From Bordetella parapertussis (GTDB taxonomy: Bacteria; Pseudomonadota; Gammaproteobacteria; Burkholderiales; Burkholderiaceae_C), in assembly GCA_945900695.1 (NCBI GenBank), contig CAMDJU010000148.1, positions 1 through 6,868 on the forward strand: a stretch of DNA of 6,868 nt, in the 5' to 3' direction. Position numbers and translations under genes: made by a program. Below the pieces are notes generated by a model that did no database searches, was not told the DNA's origin, and saw only the letters and a list, made by a program, of their open reading frames with translations. Shown one piece after another: positions 1 to 6,622 of this stretch. Position 1 is the first letter of the stretch. Every line of letters begins with the position of its first letter.

Positions 1-3
1 ATG

Positions 4-41
4 CTCCTAAGGAAAAGTGATGGAAGGTTGAAAAAAAGTGA
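4..41 (-). promoter_or_regulatory. Translation-initiation region of the next atp gene (expected atpE)
   Basis: Read on the minus strand, the bases after the atpB stop are strongly pyrimidine-rich, with a run of seven T (complement of 31-37) and further C/T tracts. They end in TTAGGAG (complement of 4-10), the best Shine-Dalgarno sequence in the window. The start codon would lie just past the window edge. In nearly all F-type operons the gene after atpB is atpE (subunit c), so this is inferred to be its ribosome-binding region. Subunit c is needed in many copies per complex, and a U-rich enhancer upstream of the E. coli atpE ribosome-binding site is known. The gene itself cannot be seen. Confidence 0.6.
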
Positions 42-899
42 TCAGTGCGCGTCGTGCGCCTGCCCGATATACACCAGTGTCAGCATCATGAAAATGAAGG
101 CTTGCAAGGTGATGATCAGAATGTGGAAGATGGCCCAGATGGAGCCCGCGATGATGTGCCCCACGGGCAGCAACACGCCAGACAAAGAGGCCGCTGCTGC
201 ACCACCCATCAAGGCGATGAGCATGAACACCAATTCGCCGGCATACATGTTGCCAAACAGCCGCATGCCGTGACTAACGGTTTTGGCCGCGAACTCGATC
301 ATCTGCATCACAAAGTTGATGGGCCACAAGATAAAGTGGTTGCCAAAAGGGGCCGTGAACAACTCGTGCAACCAGCCGCCGGCACCTTTGATCTTGATGT
401 TGTAATAAATGCAAACCAGCAACACAGAACAAGACAAACCCAAAGTCGTCGACAAATCGGCCGAGGGGACAACCCGGAGGTAAGCATGGTGGGGGTCATG
501 ACCGCCCATTTCGTAATACTTGGCCCACAACCAGGGCAGCAAATCCACGGGCAACAAATCCATGGCGTTCATCAGGAAAATCCAAACAAACACGGTCAGG
601 GCCAAGGGCGCCACCAACTTGCGGCTTTCAGCGTTGTGAATGATGCCTTTGGCCTGGCTGTCAACCATCTCCAGCAATATTTCAACCGCCGCTTGGAATC
701 GCCCCGGCACACCAGAATGGGCCACCCGGGCAGCACGCCACAAAACAAAGCAGCCGACAACACCCAACAAAACTGACCAAAAAATTGAATCTATGTTGTA
801 AACAGAAAAGTCAATGATCCCCGACATCGGCTTGTTTTGCAGATGGGCCAAATGGTGGCCAATGTATTCACCGGCAGTGGGGGCGTGATCAACAGACAT
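42..899 (-). CDS. atpB: F1Fo ATP synthase subunit a (AtpB)
   Basis: Integral membrane stator subunit that, with the c-ring, forms the proton path of ATP synthase. The 285-residue protein is full length for proteobacterial subunit a. The motif [13 protein letters not shown] carries the essential arginine at residue 213 (E. coli R210) and the helix glutamate at 222. [12 protein letters not shown] at about 111-122 and LQAFIF with Gln266 are the other family blocks. Hydrophobic helices fall near residues 40-58, 97-116, 150-170, 190-208, 218-246 and 249-279. The start is ATG, three bases after the atpI stop (TGA-AAA-ATG), with an AAAGAG sequence upstream as a modest ribosome-binding site, so translational coupling to atpI is likely. 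The next gene would be atpE, outside the window. No defect is visible. Identity is secure from the motifs and the position after atpI. Confidence 0.97.
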   Translation of the reverse strand: MSVDHAPTAGEYIGHHLAHLQNKPMSGIIDFSVYNIDSIFWSVLLGVVGCFVLWRAARVAHSGVPGRFQAAVEILLEMVDSQAKGIIHNAESRKLVAPLALTVFVWIFLMNAMDLLPVDLLPWLWAKYYEMGGHDPHHAYLRVVPSADLSTTLGLSCSVLLVCIYYNIKIKGAGGWLHELFTAPFGNHFILWPINFVMQMIEFAAKTVSHGMRLFGNMYAGELVFMLIALMGGAAAASLSGVLLPVGHIIAGSIWAIFHILIITLQAFIFMMLTLVYIGQAHDAH

Positions 900-902
900 T
901 TT

Positions 903-1412
903 TCAGCTCTTTAAATCCTGGGTCAAAGGCGTCGGCCTCCAAGCCAACGCCAACAAATAAACTTTCATCGTCACCACCAAGCCCGCCAACAAGGCAGGCC
1001 AACTCAAATCCTCAACCACCTGGGGTGCCAGCAACAAAGCCAACACGGTGAGGACGACTTTCACGCCCTCCCACACCAAGAGCCCTGCTGCCGCTGTCAG
1101 TGGATTGACCGTGGTCAAGCGAGAGGTCAGCCCCCGTGCAAACAATGCAGCCGGGATAAAAACCGCTGCGGATCCGTAAAAAACAGACACCGACAAACTG
1201 ACCCGTCCTGACCACCCACCCACCAGCGCAGCCAACACCACGCCCACTGCAACTTGCCAAAACACCACTCGCCAAACCGACAAAGCGGGGTTTTGTTGGC
1301 GCCACTTGGCGGCCTGTTCGGCCGTCAACGGCTGAAAACTCTCTTCGTCGCCTTCAGCAGTTGCAGCATCGCTTGTTTTGCCGGACTCTATTCTGGTCGT
1401 GTTTTTTGACAT
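903..1412 (-). CDS. atpI: ATP synthase subunit I (AtpI)
   Basis: Small membrane protein encoded first in many atp operons; in studied bacteria the family is linked to c-ring assembly. From the ATG at 1412 it has 169 residues. A polar, acidic N-terminus (about 1-44) is followed by four hydrophobic helices near 46-66, 74-93, 106-129 and 138-158. The FYGSAAVFIPAALFARG stretch and WEGVKVVLTVLAL (Glu115, Lys118) fit the ATP-synt_I pattern. The frame also opens from a TTG at 1430, six codons upstream. I prefer ATG because the candidate -10 at 1448-1453 would start the transcript near 1441, leaving only about 10 bases before the TTG. Neither start has a strong Shine-Dalgarno; a GGA lies about 10 bases before the ATG. 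The stop is three bases from atpB. AtpI sequences diverge widely, so position supports the call as much as sequence does. Confidence 0.9.
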   Translation of the reverse strand: MSKNTTRIESGKTSDAATAEGDEESFQPLTAEQAAKWRQQNPALSVWRVVFWQVAVGVVLAALVGGWSGRVSLSVSVFYGSAAVFIPAALFARGLTSRLTTVNPLTAAAGLLVWEGVKVVLTVLALLLAPQVVEDLSWPALLAGLVVTMKVYLLALAWRPTPLTQDLKS

Positions 1413-1447
1413 CCAGGTTACATCCGGCAATTTTCACAAAGTTGCGC

Positions 1448-1453
1448 ATTCTA
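1448..1453 (-). promoter_or_regulatory. Candidate -10 element of the atp operon promoter
   Basis: On the minus strand TAGAAT matches the sigma-70 -10 consensus TATAAT at five of six positions and lies about 35 bases before the atpI ATG. No convincing TTGACA-like -35 is present at 16-18 bp spacing. Either the promoter depends on an activator or the real promoter is elsewhere. The predicted transcript start is near 1441. This is inference from sequence alone. Confidence 0.35.
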
Positions 1454-1474
1454 GGCTAAAAAGATCCCGACCTT

Positions 1475-1503
1475 TTGCTCCGTAAGGAATAGAAGCGGAT
1501 AAT
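1475..1503 (+). promoter_or_regulatory. Candidate promoter of the aminotransferase-lip operon
   Basis: TTGCTC (1475-1480, three of six consensus positions) and GATAAT (1498-1503, five of six) are separated by exactly 17 bp. Transcription would start about seven bases after the -10, around 1510, which is the A of the aminotransferase ATG. This would give a leaderless or near-leaderless mRNA, consistent with the lack of a clear Shine-Dalgarno before that gene. The -35 match is weak, so this is a candidate only. Confidence 0.35.
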
Positions 1504-1509
1504 TCAGCC

Positions 1510-2415
1510 ATGAATACTTCGAACACCCTGCCCAACACCCCATGCCACCTCAACGGGCTGACCTTGCCACTCAACGAAGCCAATGTCAGTGTGCTGGATC
1601 GGGGGTTTATTTTTGGCGACGGCATTTACGAGGTGGCGCCGGTTTACCAAGGGAACTTGTTTCGTTTTGAGCAACACATGGCGCGCATGGCGCGCTCTTT
1701 GGCCGAGTTGCGCATTCCCAACCCACACACCGAACCAGGCTGGCGCGCACTCATCCAAGACTTGCTGCAACAACATGCCCAAAGCCTCGGGCAATCTGTC
1801 AACGATTTAAATCAAATTGTTTACATCCAAATCACTCGTGGCGTGGCACCGCGTGACCATGCCATGCCGGCTGGGCTCACCCCGACCGTGTTTGTGATGG
1901 TCAACGAAATGAAGCCCATTGCCACCAAAGACCGTGACAACGGTGTCGCCTGCATCAGCGCCGAAGACTTTCGCTGGGAGAAAGCCCACATTAAAAGCAC
2001 CAGTTTGCTCGGTGCCGTGTTTTCGCGCCAAATCAGCGCCGATGTGGGGGCCCTGGAAACCGTCATGTTTCGACATGGTTTTTTGAGCGAAGCCGCTGCC
2101 AGCAATGTGTGGGTGGTGAAAAACGGCCAGGTTTTTGGCCCTCCAAAAAACCATTTGGTGCTGGAGGGCATTCGCTACGGCTTGATGGAAGAAATTTGCG
2201 CCCAACAAGGCATTTATTTCGCCCTGCGTCCCATTGCCCGGTCTGAGGTGTTTGAGGCTGACGAGTTGATGCTGAGTTCTGCGACCAAAGAGGTCTTGGC
2301 CATCACCACCTTGGACGGCCAAGCCGTGGGCCATGGCGCCACAGCCGGCAAACCTGGGCCTGTTTACCAACGGGTTTACCAGGCCTATCAAGCGGCCAAA
2401 AAAGCAGCGAGCTGA
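1510..2415 (+). CDS. D-amino acid (D-alanine) aminotransferase, PLP fold-type IV
   Basis: Cytosolic PLP enzyme predicted to interconvert D-alanine and 2-oxoglutarate with pyruvate and D-glutamate. Its 301 residues compare with about 280-290 for the family. The family block VSVLDRGFIFGDGIYEV is at 27-42. The PLP lysine is K162 in HIKSTSLLG, Glu194 in FLSEAAASNV should contact the pyridine nitrogen, and SSATKEV at 256-262 should hold the phosphate. Tyr40, Arg115 and His117 (PRDH) match the substrate-carboxylate trap of Bacillus D-amino acid aminotransferase, which favours this call over IlvE or aminodeoxychorismate lyase. Homology begins near residue 13, so about 10 N-terminal residues are extra; the next in-frame ATG (M57) is too late to be the start. 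It leads the lip operon and its stop lies three bases before DUF493. Class and catalytic residues are clear; physiological substrate is inferred. Confidence 0.9.
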   Translation: MNTSNTLPNTPCHLNGLTLPLNEANVSVLDRGFIFGDGIYEVAPVYQGNLFRFEQHMARMARSLAELRIPNPHTEPGWRALIQDLLQQHAQSLGQSVNDLNQIVYIQITRGVAPRDHAMPAGLTPTVFVMVNEMKPIATKDRDNGVACISAEDFRWEKAHIKSTSLLGAVFSRQISADVGALETVMFRHGFLSEAAASNVWVVKNGQVFGPPKNHLVLEGIRYGLMEEICAQQGIYFALRPIARSEVFEADELMLSSATKEVLAITTLDGQAVGHGATAGKPGPVYQRVYQAYQAAKKAAS

Positions 2416-2428
2416 GCCATGGCTCAGC
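2411..2428. repeat. Perfect 18-bp palindrome over the aminotransferase/DUF493 junction
   Basis: GCTGAGCCATGGCTCAGC equals its own reverse complement. In RNA it can form a seven-base-pair stem with a CAUG loop. The aminotransferase stop (TGA, 2413-2415) lies in the 5' arm, and the DUF493 ATG (2419-2421) lies in the loop and first base of the 3' arm. The symmetry is directly visible; any effect on translational coupling is inference. Confidence 0.6.
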
Positions 2429-2712
2429 CACCCAGCCCCGGCGCCACAGGTGAACGCACCACCTTGATCGAGTTTCCATGTGATTTCCCGATCAAGGTCA
2501 TGGGCATCAATGACCCTGGTTTTGTTCCCTCGCTGGTGGAGCTGGCACAACAATTCGACCCGCAGTTCAACCCCGACAGCATCACCTTGCGCGCCAGTCG
2601 ACAAGGCACTTACCAAGGGGCCACGCTGACCGTTCGCGCCATCAACCAAGCCCAGTTGGATGGGCTTTACCGTTGCCTGACCCAGCACCCCCTGGTCAAA
2701 GTGGTGCTGTGA
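2419..2712 (+). CDS. DUF493 / YbeD family protein
   Basis: Small soluble protein of 97 residues, close to the family's usual 85-100. The diagnostic features are TLIEFPCDFPIKVMG at about 15-29, a central SRQGTYQGATLTVRA segment at about 60-74, and the ending LDGLYRCLTQHPLVKVVL. These fit the compact ACT-like alpha/beta fold reported for E. coli YbeD. The biochemical function of the family is unknown. It commonly lies beside lipB, as here (27 bases upstream), which suggests a link to lipoate metabolism but does not prove one. No Shine-Dalgarno precedes the ATG, which is three bases after the aminotransferase stop and sits inside a palindrome, so translation probably relies on re-initiation by ribosomes finishing the upstream gene. 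The first 14 residues are low-complexity and probably disordered. Confidence 0.92.
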   Translation: MAQPPSPGATGERTTLIEFPCDFPIKVMGINDPGFVPSLVELAQQFDPQFNPDSITLRASRQGTYQGATLTVRAINQAQLDGLYRCLTQHPLVKVVL

Positions 2713-2739
2713 AAGCCCAGCTGGCAAAGGCTGAAGGCC

Positions 2740-3468
2740 ATGGACCACAAAACAACCGCCCCACACCACATTGAAGTGCGCCAACTCGGCCGGGTGGAAT
2801 ACTTGCCCACCTGGCAAGCCATGCAAGATTTCACGGCCCAGCGCCACGCTGACACCACCGACCAAGTTTGGTTGTGTGAGCACCCGCCCGTGTTCACACA
2901 GGGCTTGGCGGGGCTGGAGCAGCACCTGTTGATGCCCGGCACCATCCCGGTGGTGCGCACCAACCGGGGGGGGCAAATCACCTACCACGGGCCCGGTCAA
3001 GTGGTGGCTTACACCTTGATCGACTTGAAACGCGCGGGCTACTTTGTCAAAGAGCTGGTTTATCGCATCGAAGAAGCGGTCATCAAAACGCTCTTGCACT
3101 TTGGACTGACCGGTCACCGGGTGGCCGGTGCCGCCGGTGTTTACCTGCGGCTCGATGACCCCAGCGGTCATGCTCGCCTGCCCCAGCGCCCACAAAAAAT
3201 GCCTGCCGACGGAACGGCCTCAAGCCCAGACTTTGCGGGCTTGGGCAAGATCGCGGCGCTGGGCATCAAGGTCAGCCGCCACTGCAGTTACCACGGCGTG
3301 GCCTTGAATGTGGCGATGGACCTTTCCCCCTACCAGCGCATCAACCCTTGTGGCCATGTCGGGTTGCAAACCGTCGATCTTTCTACAATGGGCGAGCATG
3401 TGGACCCGGATGATGTGGCCCATGTATTGGGCCAAAAGCTCACCCTCCAACTTGCGCCCAAAACCTGA
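2740..3468 (+). CDS. lipB: Octanoyl-[acyl-carrier-protein]:protein octanoyltransferase (LipB)
   Basis: Transfers the octanoyl group from acyl carrier protein to the lipoyl-domain lysine of 2-oxoacid dehydrogenase E2 subunits and GcvH; this is the first step of de novo lipoylation in the cytosol. The catalytic pair is visible: K170 in [12 protein letters not shown] and C204 in INPCGH (E. coli K135 and C169). The conserved [12 protein letters not shown] is at 76-87 and [14 protein letters not shown] at 185-198. At 242 residues it is longer than E. coli LipB (about 213), mostly because of an insertion of about 30 residues (136-169) just before the catalytic lysine. The DUF493 stop is in the same frame 27 bases upstream, so ATG 2740 is the first ATG available. 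AAAGG at 2726-2730 is a reasonable ribosome-binding site, nine bases away. lipA follows after 10 bases. Confidence 0.96.
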   Translation: MDHKTTAPHHIEVRQLGRVEYLPTWQAMQDFTAQRHADTTDQVWLCEHPPVFTQGLAGLEQHLLMPGTIPVVRTNRGGQITYHGPGQVVAYTLIDLKRAGYFVKELVYRIEEAVIKTLLHFGLTGHRVAGAAGVYLRLDDPSGHARLPQRPQKMPADGTASSPDFAGLGKIAALGIKVSRHCSYHGVALNVAMDLSPYQRINPCGHVGLQTVDLSTMGEHVDPDDVAHVLGQKLTLQLAPKT

Positions 3469-3478
3469 GCGATCCGCC

Positions 3479-4477
3479 ATGAGCAACACCCGCCCCCCCG
3501 CCGTGCGCGAAGCACAAGGACAAGACAGCTACAACCCCCTGGCCAAGCAAAAGGCAGCGGCCAAGTTGTCGCGCATCCCGGTGAAGGTGGAACAAGGTGT
3601 GCCCGTGCTGAAAAAGCCCGATTGGATTCGGGTCAAAGCCGGCTCGCCCAGCACCCGCTTTTACGAAATCAAAGACATCTTGCGCAAGAACAACTTGGTC
3701 ACGGTCTGCGAGGAGGCCTCTTGCCCCAACATCGGTGAGTGCTTTGGCAAGGGCACGGCCACCTTCATGATCATGGGCGACAAATGCACCCGCCGCTGCC
3801 CGTTTTGCGACGTGGGTCATGGCCGCCCAGACCCGCTGGATGCGCAAGAGCCCAGCAACTTGGCCAACACCATCGCGGCATTGAACCTGAAGTATGTGGT
3901 CATCACCAGCGTCGACCGCGACGACCTGCGCGATGGGGGCGCGGCCCACTTTGTTGCCTGCATTGAACACACGCGGGCGCGCTCGCCTCAAACCCAAATC
4001 GAGGTCTTGGTGCCCGACTTTCGCGGCCGCGACGACCGCGCCTTGGATATCCTCAAAGCCGCGCCTCCCGATGTGATGAACCACAACTTGGAAACCGTGC
4101 CACGCTTGTATGCCCAAGCGCGACCGGGCAGCGACTACCAGTTCAGCTTGAACCTGCTGAAAAAATTCAAATTGCTGTTTCCCCAGGTACCCACCAAAAG
4201 CGGGTTGATGGTGGGCCTGGGCGAAACCGACGAAGAGATTTTGGCGGTGATGCAAGACATGCGCGACCATTTGATTGACCGCATCACCATCGGCCAATAC
4301 CTGGCCCCCAGCAGCAGCCATTTACCGGTGCGCCGCTACGTGCACCCAGACACTTTCAAAATGTTCGAAGCCAAAGCCTACGAGATGGGGTTTCAACACG
4401 CCGCCGTTGGCGCGATGGTGAGATCGAGTTACCACGCCGATCAACAGGCGCATGCGGCGGAAAACCACCACATTTAA
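3479..4477 (+). CDS. lipA: Lipoyl synthase (LipA)
   Basis: Radical SAM enzyme that inserts sulfur at C6 and C8 of protein-bound octanoyl groups, completing lipoyl cofactor synthesis after LipB. From the ATG at 3479 it has 332 residues, normal for the family. Cys77, Cys82 and Cys88 ([12 protein letters not shown]) bind the auxiliary, sulfur-donating 4Fe-4S cluster. Cys103, Cys107 and Cys110 (CTRRCPFC) form the radical SAM CxxxCxxC cluster. The C-terminal RSSYHAD at 315-321 holds the serine that ligates the auxiliary cluster. The frame is open upstream into lipB to 3308, but that part lacks family sequence and overlaps lipB in another frame. The first 40 residues are variable and Lys/Gln/Ala-rich. 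No strong Shine-Dalgarno is present, so coupling to lipB is likely. It is the last gene of the operon. Confidence 0.97.
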   Translation: MSNTRPPAVREAQGQDSYNPLAKQKAAAKLSRIPVKVEQGVPVLKKPDWIRVKAGSPSTRFYEIKDILRKNNLVTVCEEASCPNIGECFGKGTATFMIMGDKCTRRCPFCDVGHGRPDPLDAQEPSNLANTIAALNLKYVVITSVDRDDLRDGGAAHFVACIEHTRARSPQTQIEVLVPDFRGRDDRALDILKAAPPDVMNHNLETVPRLYAQARPGSDYQFSLNLLKKFKLLFPQVPTKSGLMVGLGETDEEILAVMQDMRDHLIDRITIGQYLAPSSSHLPVRRYVHPDTFKMFEAKAYEMGFQHAAVGAMVRSSYHADQQAHAAENHHI

Positions 4478-4483
4478 GGTGCA

Positions 4484-4501
4484 GGGCAAAACGCATTGCC
4501 C
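4484..4501. terminator. Weak hairpin between convergent lipA and ptsI, possible bidirectional terminator
   Basis: GGGCAA (4484-4489) can pair with TTGCCC (4496-4501) around a six-base loop. It is the only clear inverted repeat in the 45-base gap between two converging genes, where termination is expected. It lacks a T-run on either strand, so it is not a canonical intrinsic terminator. Rho-dependent termination is an alternative. Confidence 0.3.
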
Positions 4502-4522
4502 CCTTTCGGCATGAGCTTACCG

Positions 4523-6286
4523 TCAACCCAAAGCCAGTAATTCCGCTGGGTTGTCGCTGGCCAACACCCGCTGCGCCCAAGGTTTTAAGCGCGAAGTGTC
4601 GCTGCGCAAAACGACTTGCTTGACCGCCAAAATTTGGGTCGGGTGCATGGAAAAGCTGCGCAAGCCCATGCCCAACAACAAACGGGTGAGGCTGGGGTCG
4701 CCCGCCATTTCGCCACACACGCTGATCGTCTTCTCCTGCGCCAACCCCTGGGCAATGGTGTTGGCCACCAAGTGCAAGATGGCCGGGTGCAAGGGGTCAT
4801 ATAAGTCAGCCACTTGCTCGTCGGCCCGGTCAATGGCCAGGGTGTATTGGATCAAATCATTGGTGCCGATGGACAAAAAGTCAAAGTAAGACAAAAACAT
4901 GGGCACGGTCAAAGCGGCGGCTGGAATTTCAATCATCGCGCCGACTTTGAGCGGGCCATAGGCCACGCCCTGCCCATCGAGTTGCGCCCGCGCCCGCGCC
5001 AGCAAGGCCAGGGTTTGGCGAATTTCTTTGCCGTGCGCCAGCATGGGGATGAGCAAATGCACTTGGCCGTGCGCTGCCGCCCGCAAAATCGCCCGCAGCT
5101 GGGTCAAAAACATGGCCGGGTCGGCCAAGCTCCAGCGAATGGCCCGCAAACCCAGCGCCGGGTTGAGGTGGGTCGTTTCACGCACATTGCGGTCCAGCGG
5201 TTTATCAGCGCCAATATCGACGGTGCGAATGGTCACAGGCAAGCCCTGCATGCCTTCAACGGCACGCCTGTAGGCCAGGTATTGCTCTTCTTCACCGGGC
5301 AAATTGCCAGCACGCCCCATGAACAAAAATTCGCTGCGGAACAGGCCCACCCCCACCGCACCAGCGGCCAATGCAGCGGTGGCGTCTTCGGGCATTTCGA
5401 TGTTGGCCAGCAGTTCAATTTTTTGGCCATCCAAGGTCAAGGCAGGCGTCAAGCGCAAGCGTGACAGGCGTTCGCGCTCCAAGCTGGCTTGGCGCTGCTT
5501 GAAGCCGTATTCGGCCAACACGATGGGCGACGGATCCACGATCATCACGCCGGCGTCGCCATCGATGATGACCCAATCGTCTTGTTTGACCCAATAGCTG
5601 GCATTGCGGGCACCCACCACCGCCGGAATGTCCAGGCTGCGCGCCACGATCGCGGTGTGCGAAGTTTTGCCACCCACATCGGTGACAAAGCCAGCAAACA
5701 CACTTTGCTTGAATTGCAGCATGTCGGCCGGCGACAGGTCGTGGGCCACCAACACCAGGGGCACGTCTTCGGTGTCTTCCAGCAGCAAGTCTTGCTGGCG
5801 CTGGCTGCCCGGGCGGCGCACCGCTGGCTGCGGCACGCCAGTGGGAGCACCTTTGAGTTGGCGCAACACGCGCTCAACAACTTGCTCCAAGTCGGCCTTG
5901 CGCTCACGCAGGTACAGGTCTTCCATCTCGTCAAACTGGCGCGCCACCACGTCGAGTTGGCTGGTCAAAGCCCACTCCGCGTTGTAGAGGCGCTCGCTGA
6001 TCCAATGGGCCACGCCCTCGGCCAGCAACTCATCTTGCAGCAGCATCAAATGCACATCGAGCAAGGCCGCCAATTCGGTGGGCGCGTCTTTGGGCAAAGC
6101 CAATTGCAAACGCTGCACCTCTTGAAACACCACTTCTTTGGCGCGTTTCAATCGATCAATTTCGCCATCCACTTGGTCGGGTTTGATGAAGTAATGGGCC
6201 ACATCGACCCGACTGGACGCGACCAACACAGCGCGGCCAATGGCAATGCCCCGCGCGACGGCCAAGCCATGGATAGAGAAGGTCAT
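4523..6286 (-). CDS. ptsI: Phosphoenolpyruvate-protein phosphotransferase, enzyme I (PtsI)
   Basis: First enzyme of the phosphotransferase system: it takes phosphate from phosphoenolpyruvate onto a histidine and passes it to HPr in the cytosol. Its 587 residues are close to E. coli EI (575). The HPr-binding N-terminal domain covers roughly 1-150. The swivel site GGKTSHTAIVARS has phospho-His210 (E. coli H189). The PEP-binding TIM barrel shows GVGLFRSEFLFMGR (Arg317), RTVDIGADKPL at 354-364, MIEIPAA (Glu453), GTNDLIQYTLAIDR at 474-487 and CGEMAGD with Cys524. There is no N-terminal GAF domain, so it is standard EI, not the PtsP form. A segment at about 150-170, rich in Pro, Arg and Gln, looks like an extended linker. 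The ATG follows GGGA by nine bases. It is downstream of ptsH by 46 bases and convergent with lipA. Confidence 0.97.
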   Translation of the reverse strand: MTFSIHGLAVARGIAIGRAVLVASSRVDVAHYFIKPDQVDGEIDRLKRAKEVVFQEVQRLQLALPKDAPTELAALLDVHLMLLQDELLAEGVAHWISERLYNAEWALTSQLDVVARQFDEMEDLYLRERKADLEQVVERVLRQLKGAPTGVPQPAVRRPGSQRQQDLLLEDTEDVPLVLVAHDLSPADMLQFKQSVFAGFVTDVGGKTSHTAIVARSLDIPAVVGARNASYWVKQDDWVIIDGDAGVMIVDPSPIVLAEYGFKQRQASLERERLSRLRLTPALTLDGQKIELLANIEMPEDATAALAAGAVGVGLFRSEFLFMGRAGNLPGEEEQYLAYRRAVEGMQGLPVTIRTVDIGADKPLDRNVRETTHLNPALGLRAIRWSLADPAMFLTQLRAILRAAAHGQVHLLIPMLAHGKEIRQTLALLARARAQLDGQGVAYGPLKVGAMIEIPAAALTVPMFLSYFDFLSIGTNDLIQYTLAIDRADEQVADLYDPLHPAILHLVANTIAQGLAQEKTISVCGEMAGDPSLTRLLLGMGLRSFSMHPTQILAVKQVVLRSDTSRLKPWAQRVLASDNPAELLALG

Positions 6287-6332
6287 CTCAAGACATCCCG
6301 GTCATGGGTGCGACGCACAGCCTGCCTAGCCA

Positions 6333-6599
6333 TCACTCGCCTTCGCCAAATTTATCGGCCATCAGCGTCAACAAGGCCTGCATGGCCGCTTGCTCTTGAT
6401 CACCCACGGTTTCCAGGGTCACTTGGCTGCCCACACCTGCGGCCAACATCATCACCCCCATGATGCTTTTGGCATTGACGCGGCGCTCACCCTTGGAGAG
6501 CCAAACTTCGCATGGGAAGCTGCCTGCAAGCTTGGTGAGCTTGGCCGAAGCACGCGCATGCAAGCCCAATTTGTTAACGATGGTGGTGTTTTCAATCAT
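6333..6599 (-). CDS. ptsH: Phosphocarrier protein HPr (PtsH)
   Basis: Small phosphocarrier that accepts phosphate from enzyme I and donates it to EIIA proteins. Its 88 residues are standard size. NKLGLHARASAKL at 9-21 contains the phospho-His, H14 here (His15 in usual numbering) with Arg16. NAKSIMGVMML at 42-52 contains Ser45, equivalent to Ser46, the target of HPr kinase/phosphorylase, and the surrounding sequence is intact. Such kinases occur in many betaproteobacteria, but no hprK lies in this window. It is 23 bases downstream of the EIIA gene and 46 bases upstream of ptsI, so the three genes look like one operon. The ribosome-binding site is weak (GAAG, about six bases before the ATG). 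The start is fixed by the conserved N-terminus. Confidence 0.97.
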   Translation of the reverse strand: MIENTTIVNKLGLHARASAKLTKLAGSFPCEVWLSKGERRVNAKSIMGVMMLAAGVGSQVTLETVGDQEQAAMQALLTLMADKFGEGE

Positions 6600-6622
6600 G
6601 GGTCTTCGTAACTAATAAAAAA

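Noticed and set aside
45..776. Open frame of 243 codons on the plus strand, antisense to atpB
   Set aside because: Composition typical of a shadow frame; atpB on the other strand has all family motifs.
1510..2415. Aminotransferase as IlvE (branched-chain) or PabC
   Set aside because: The Tyr40 and PRDH (Arg115, His117) residues match the D-amino acid aminotransferase carboxylate trap, which fits better than the IlvE or PabC patterns.
1807..3195. Open frame of 462 codons on the minus strand, antisense to the aminotransferase, DUF493 and lipB
   Set aside because: The translation is rich in His, Gln and Gly, shows no recognisable family, and is a shadow of well-supported genes in a GC-rich sequence.
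3308..3478. Upstream extension of the lipA frame into lipB
   Set aside because: The added residues overlap lipB in another frame and do not resemble LipA. The ATG at 3479 gives a normal family length.
6287..6332. Small inverted repeat (GTGC-GTC-GCAC) between ptsH and ptsI
   Set aside because: Only four base pairs with a three-base loop and no T-run; not distinguishable from chance.
5489..6463. Open frame of 324 codons on the plus strand, antisense to ptsI and ptsH
   Set aside because: Low-information His/Gln/Arg-rich translation entirely opposite conserved ptsI and ptsH coding sequence.
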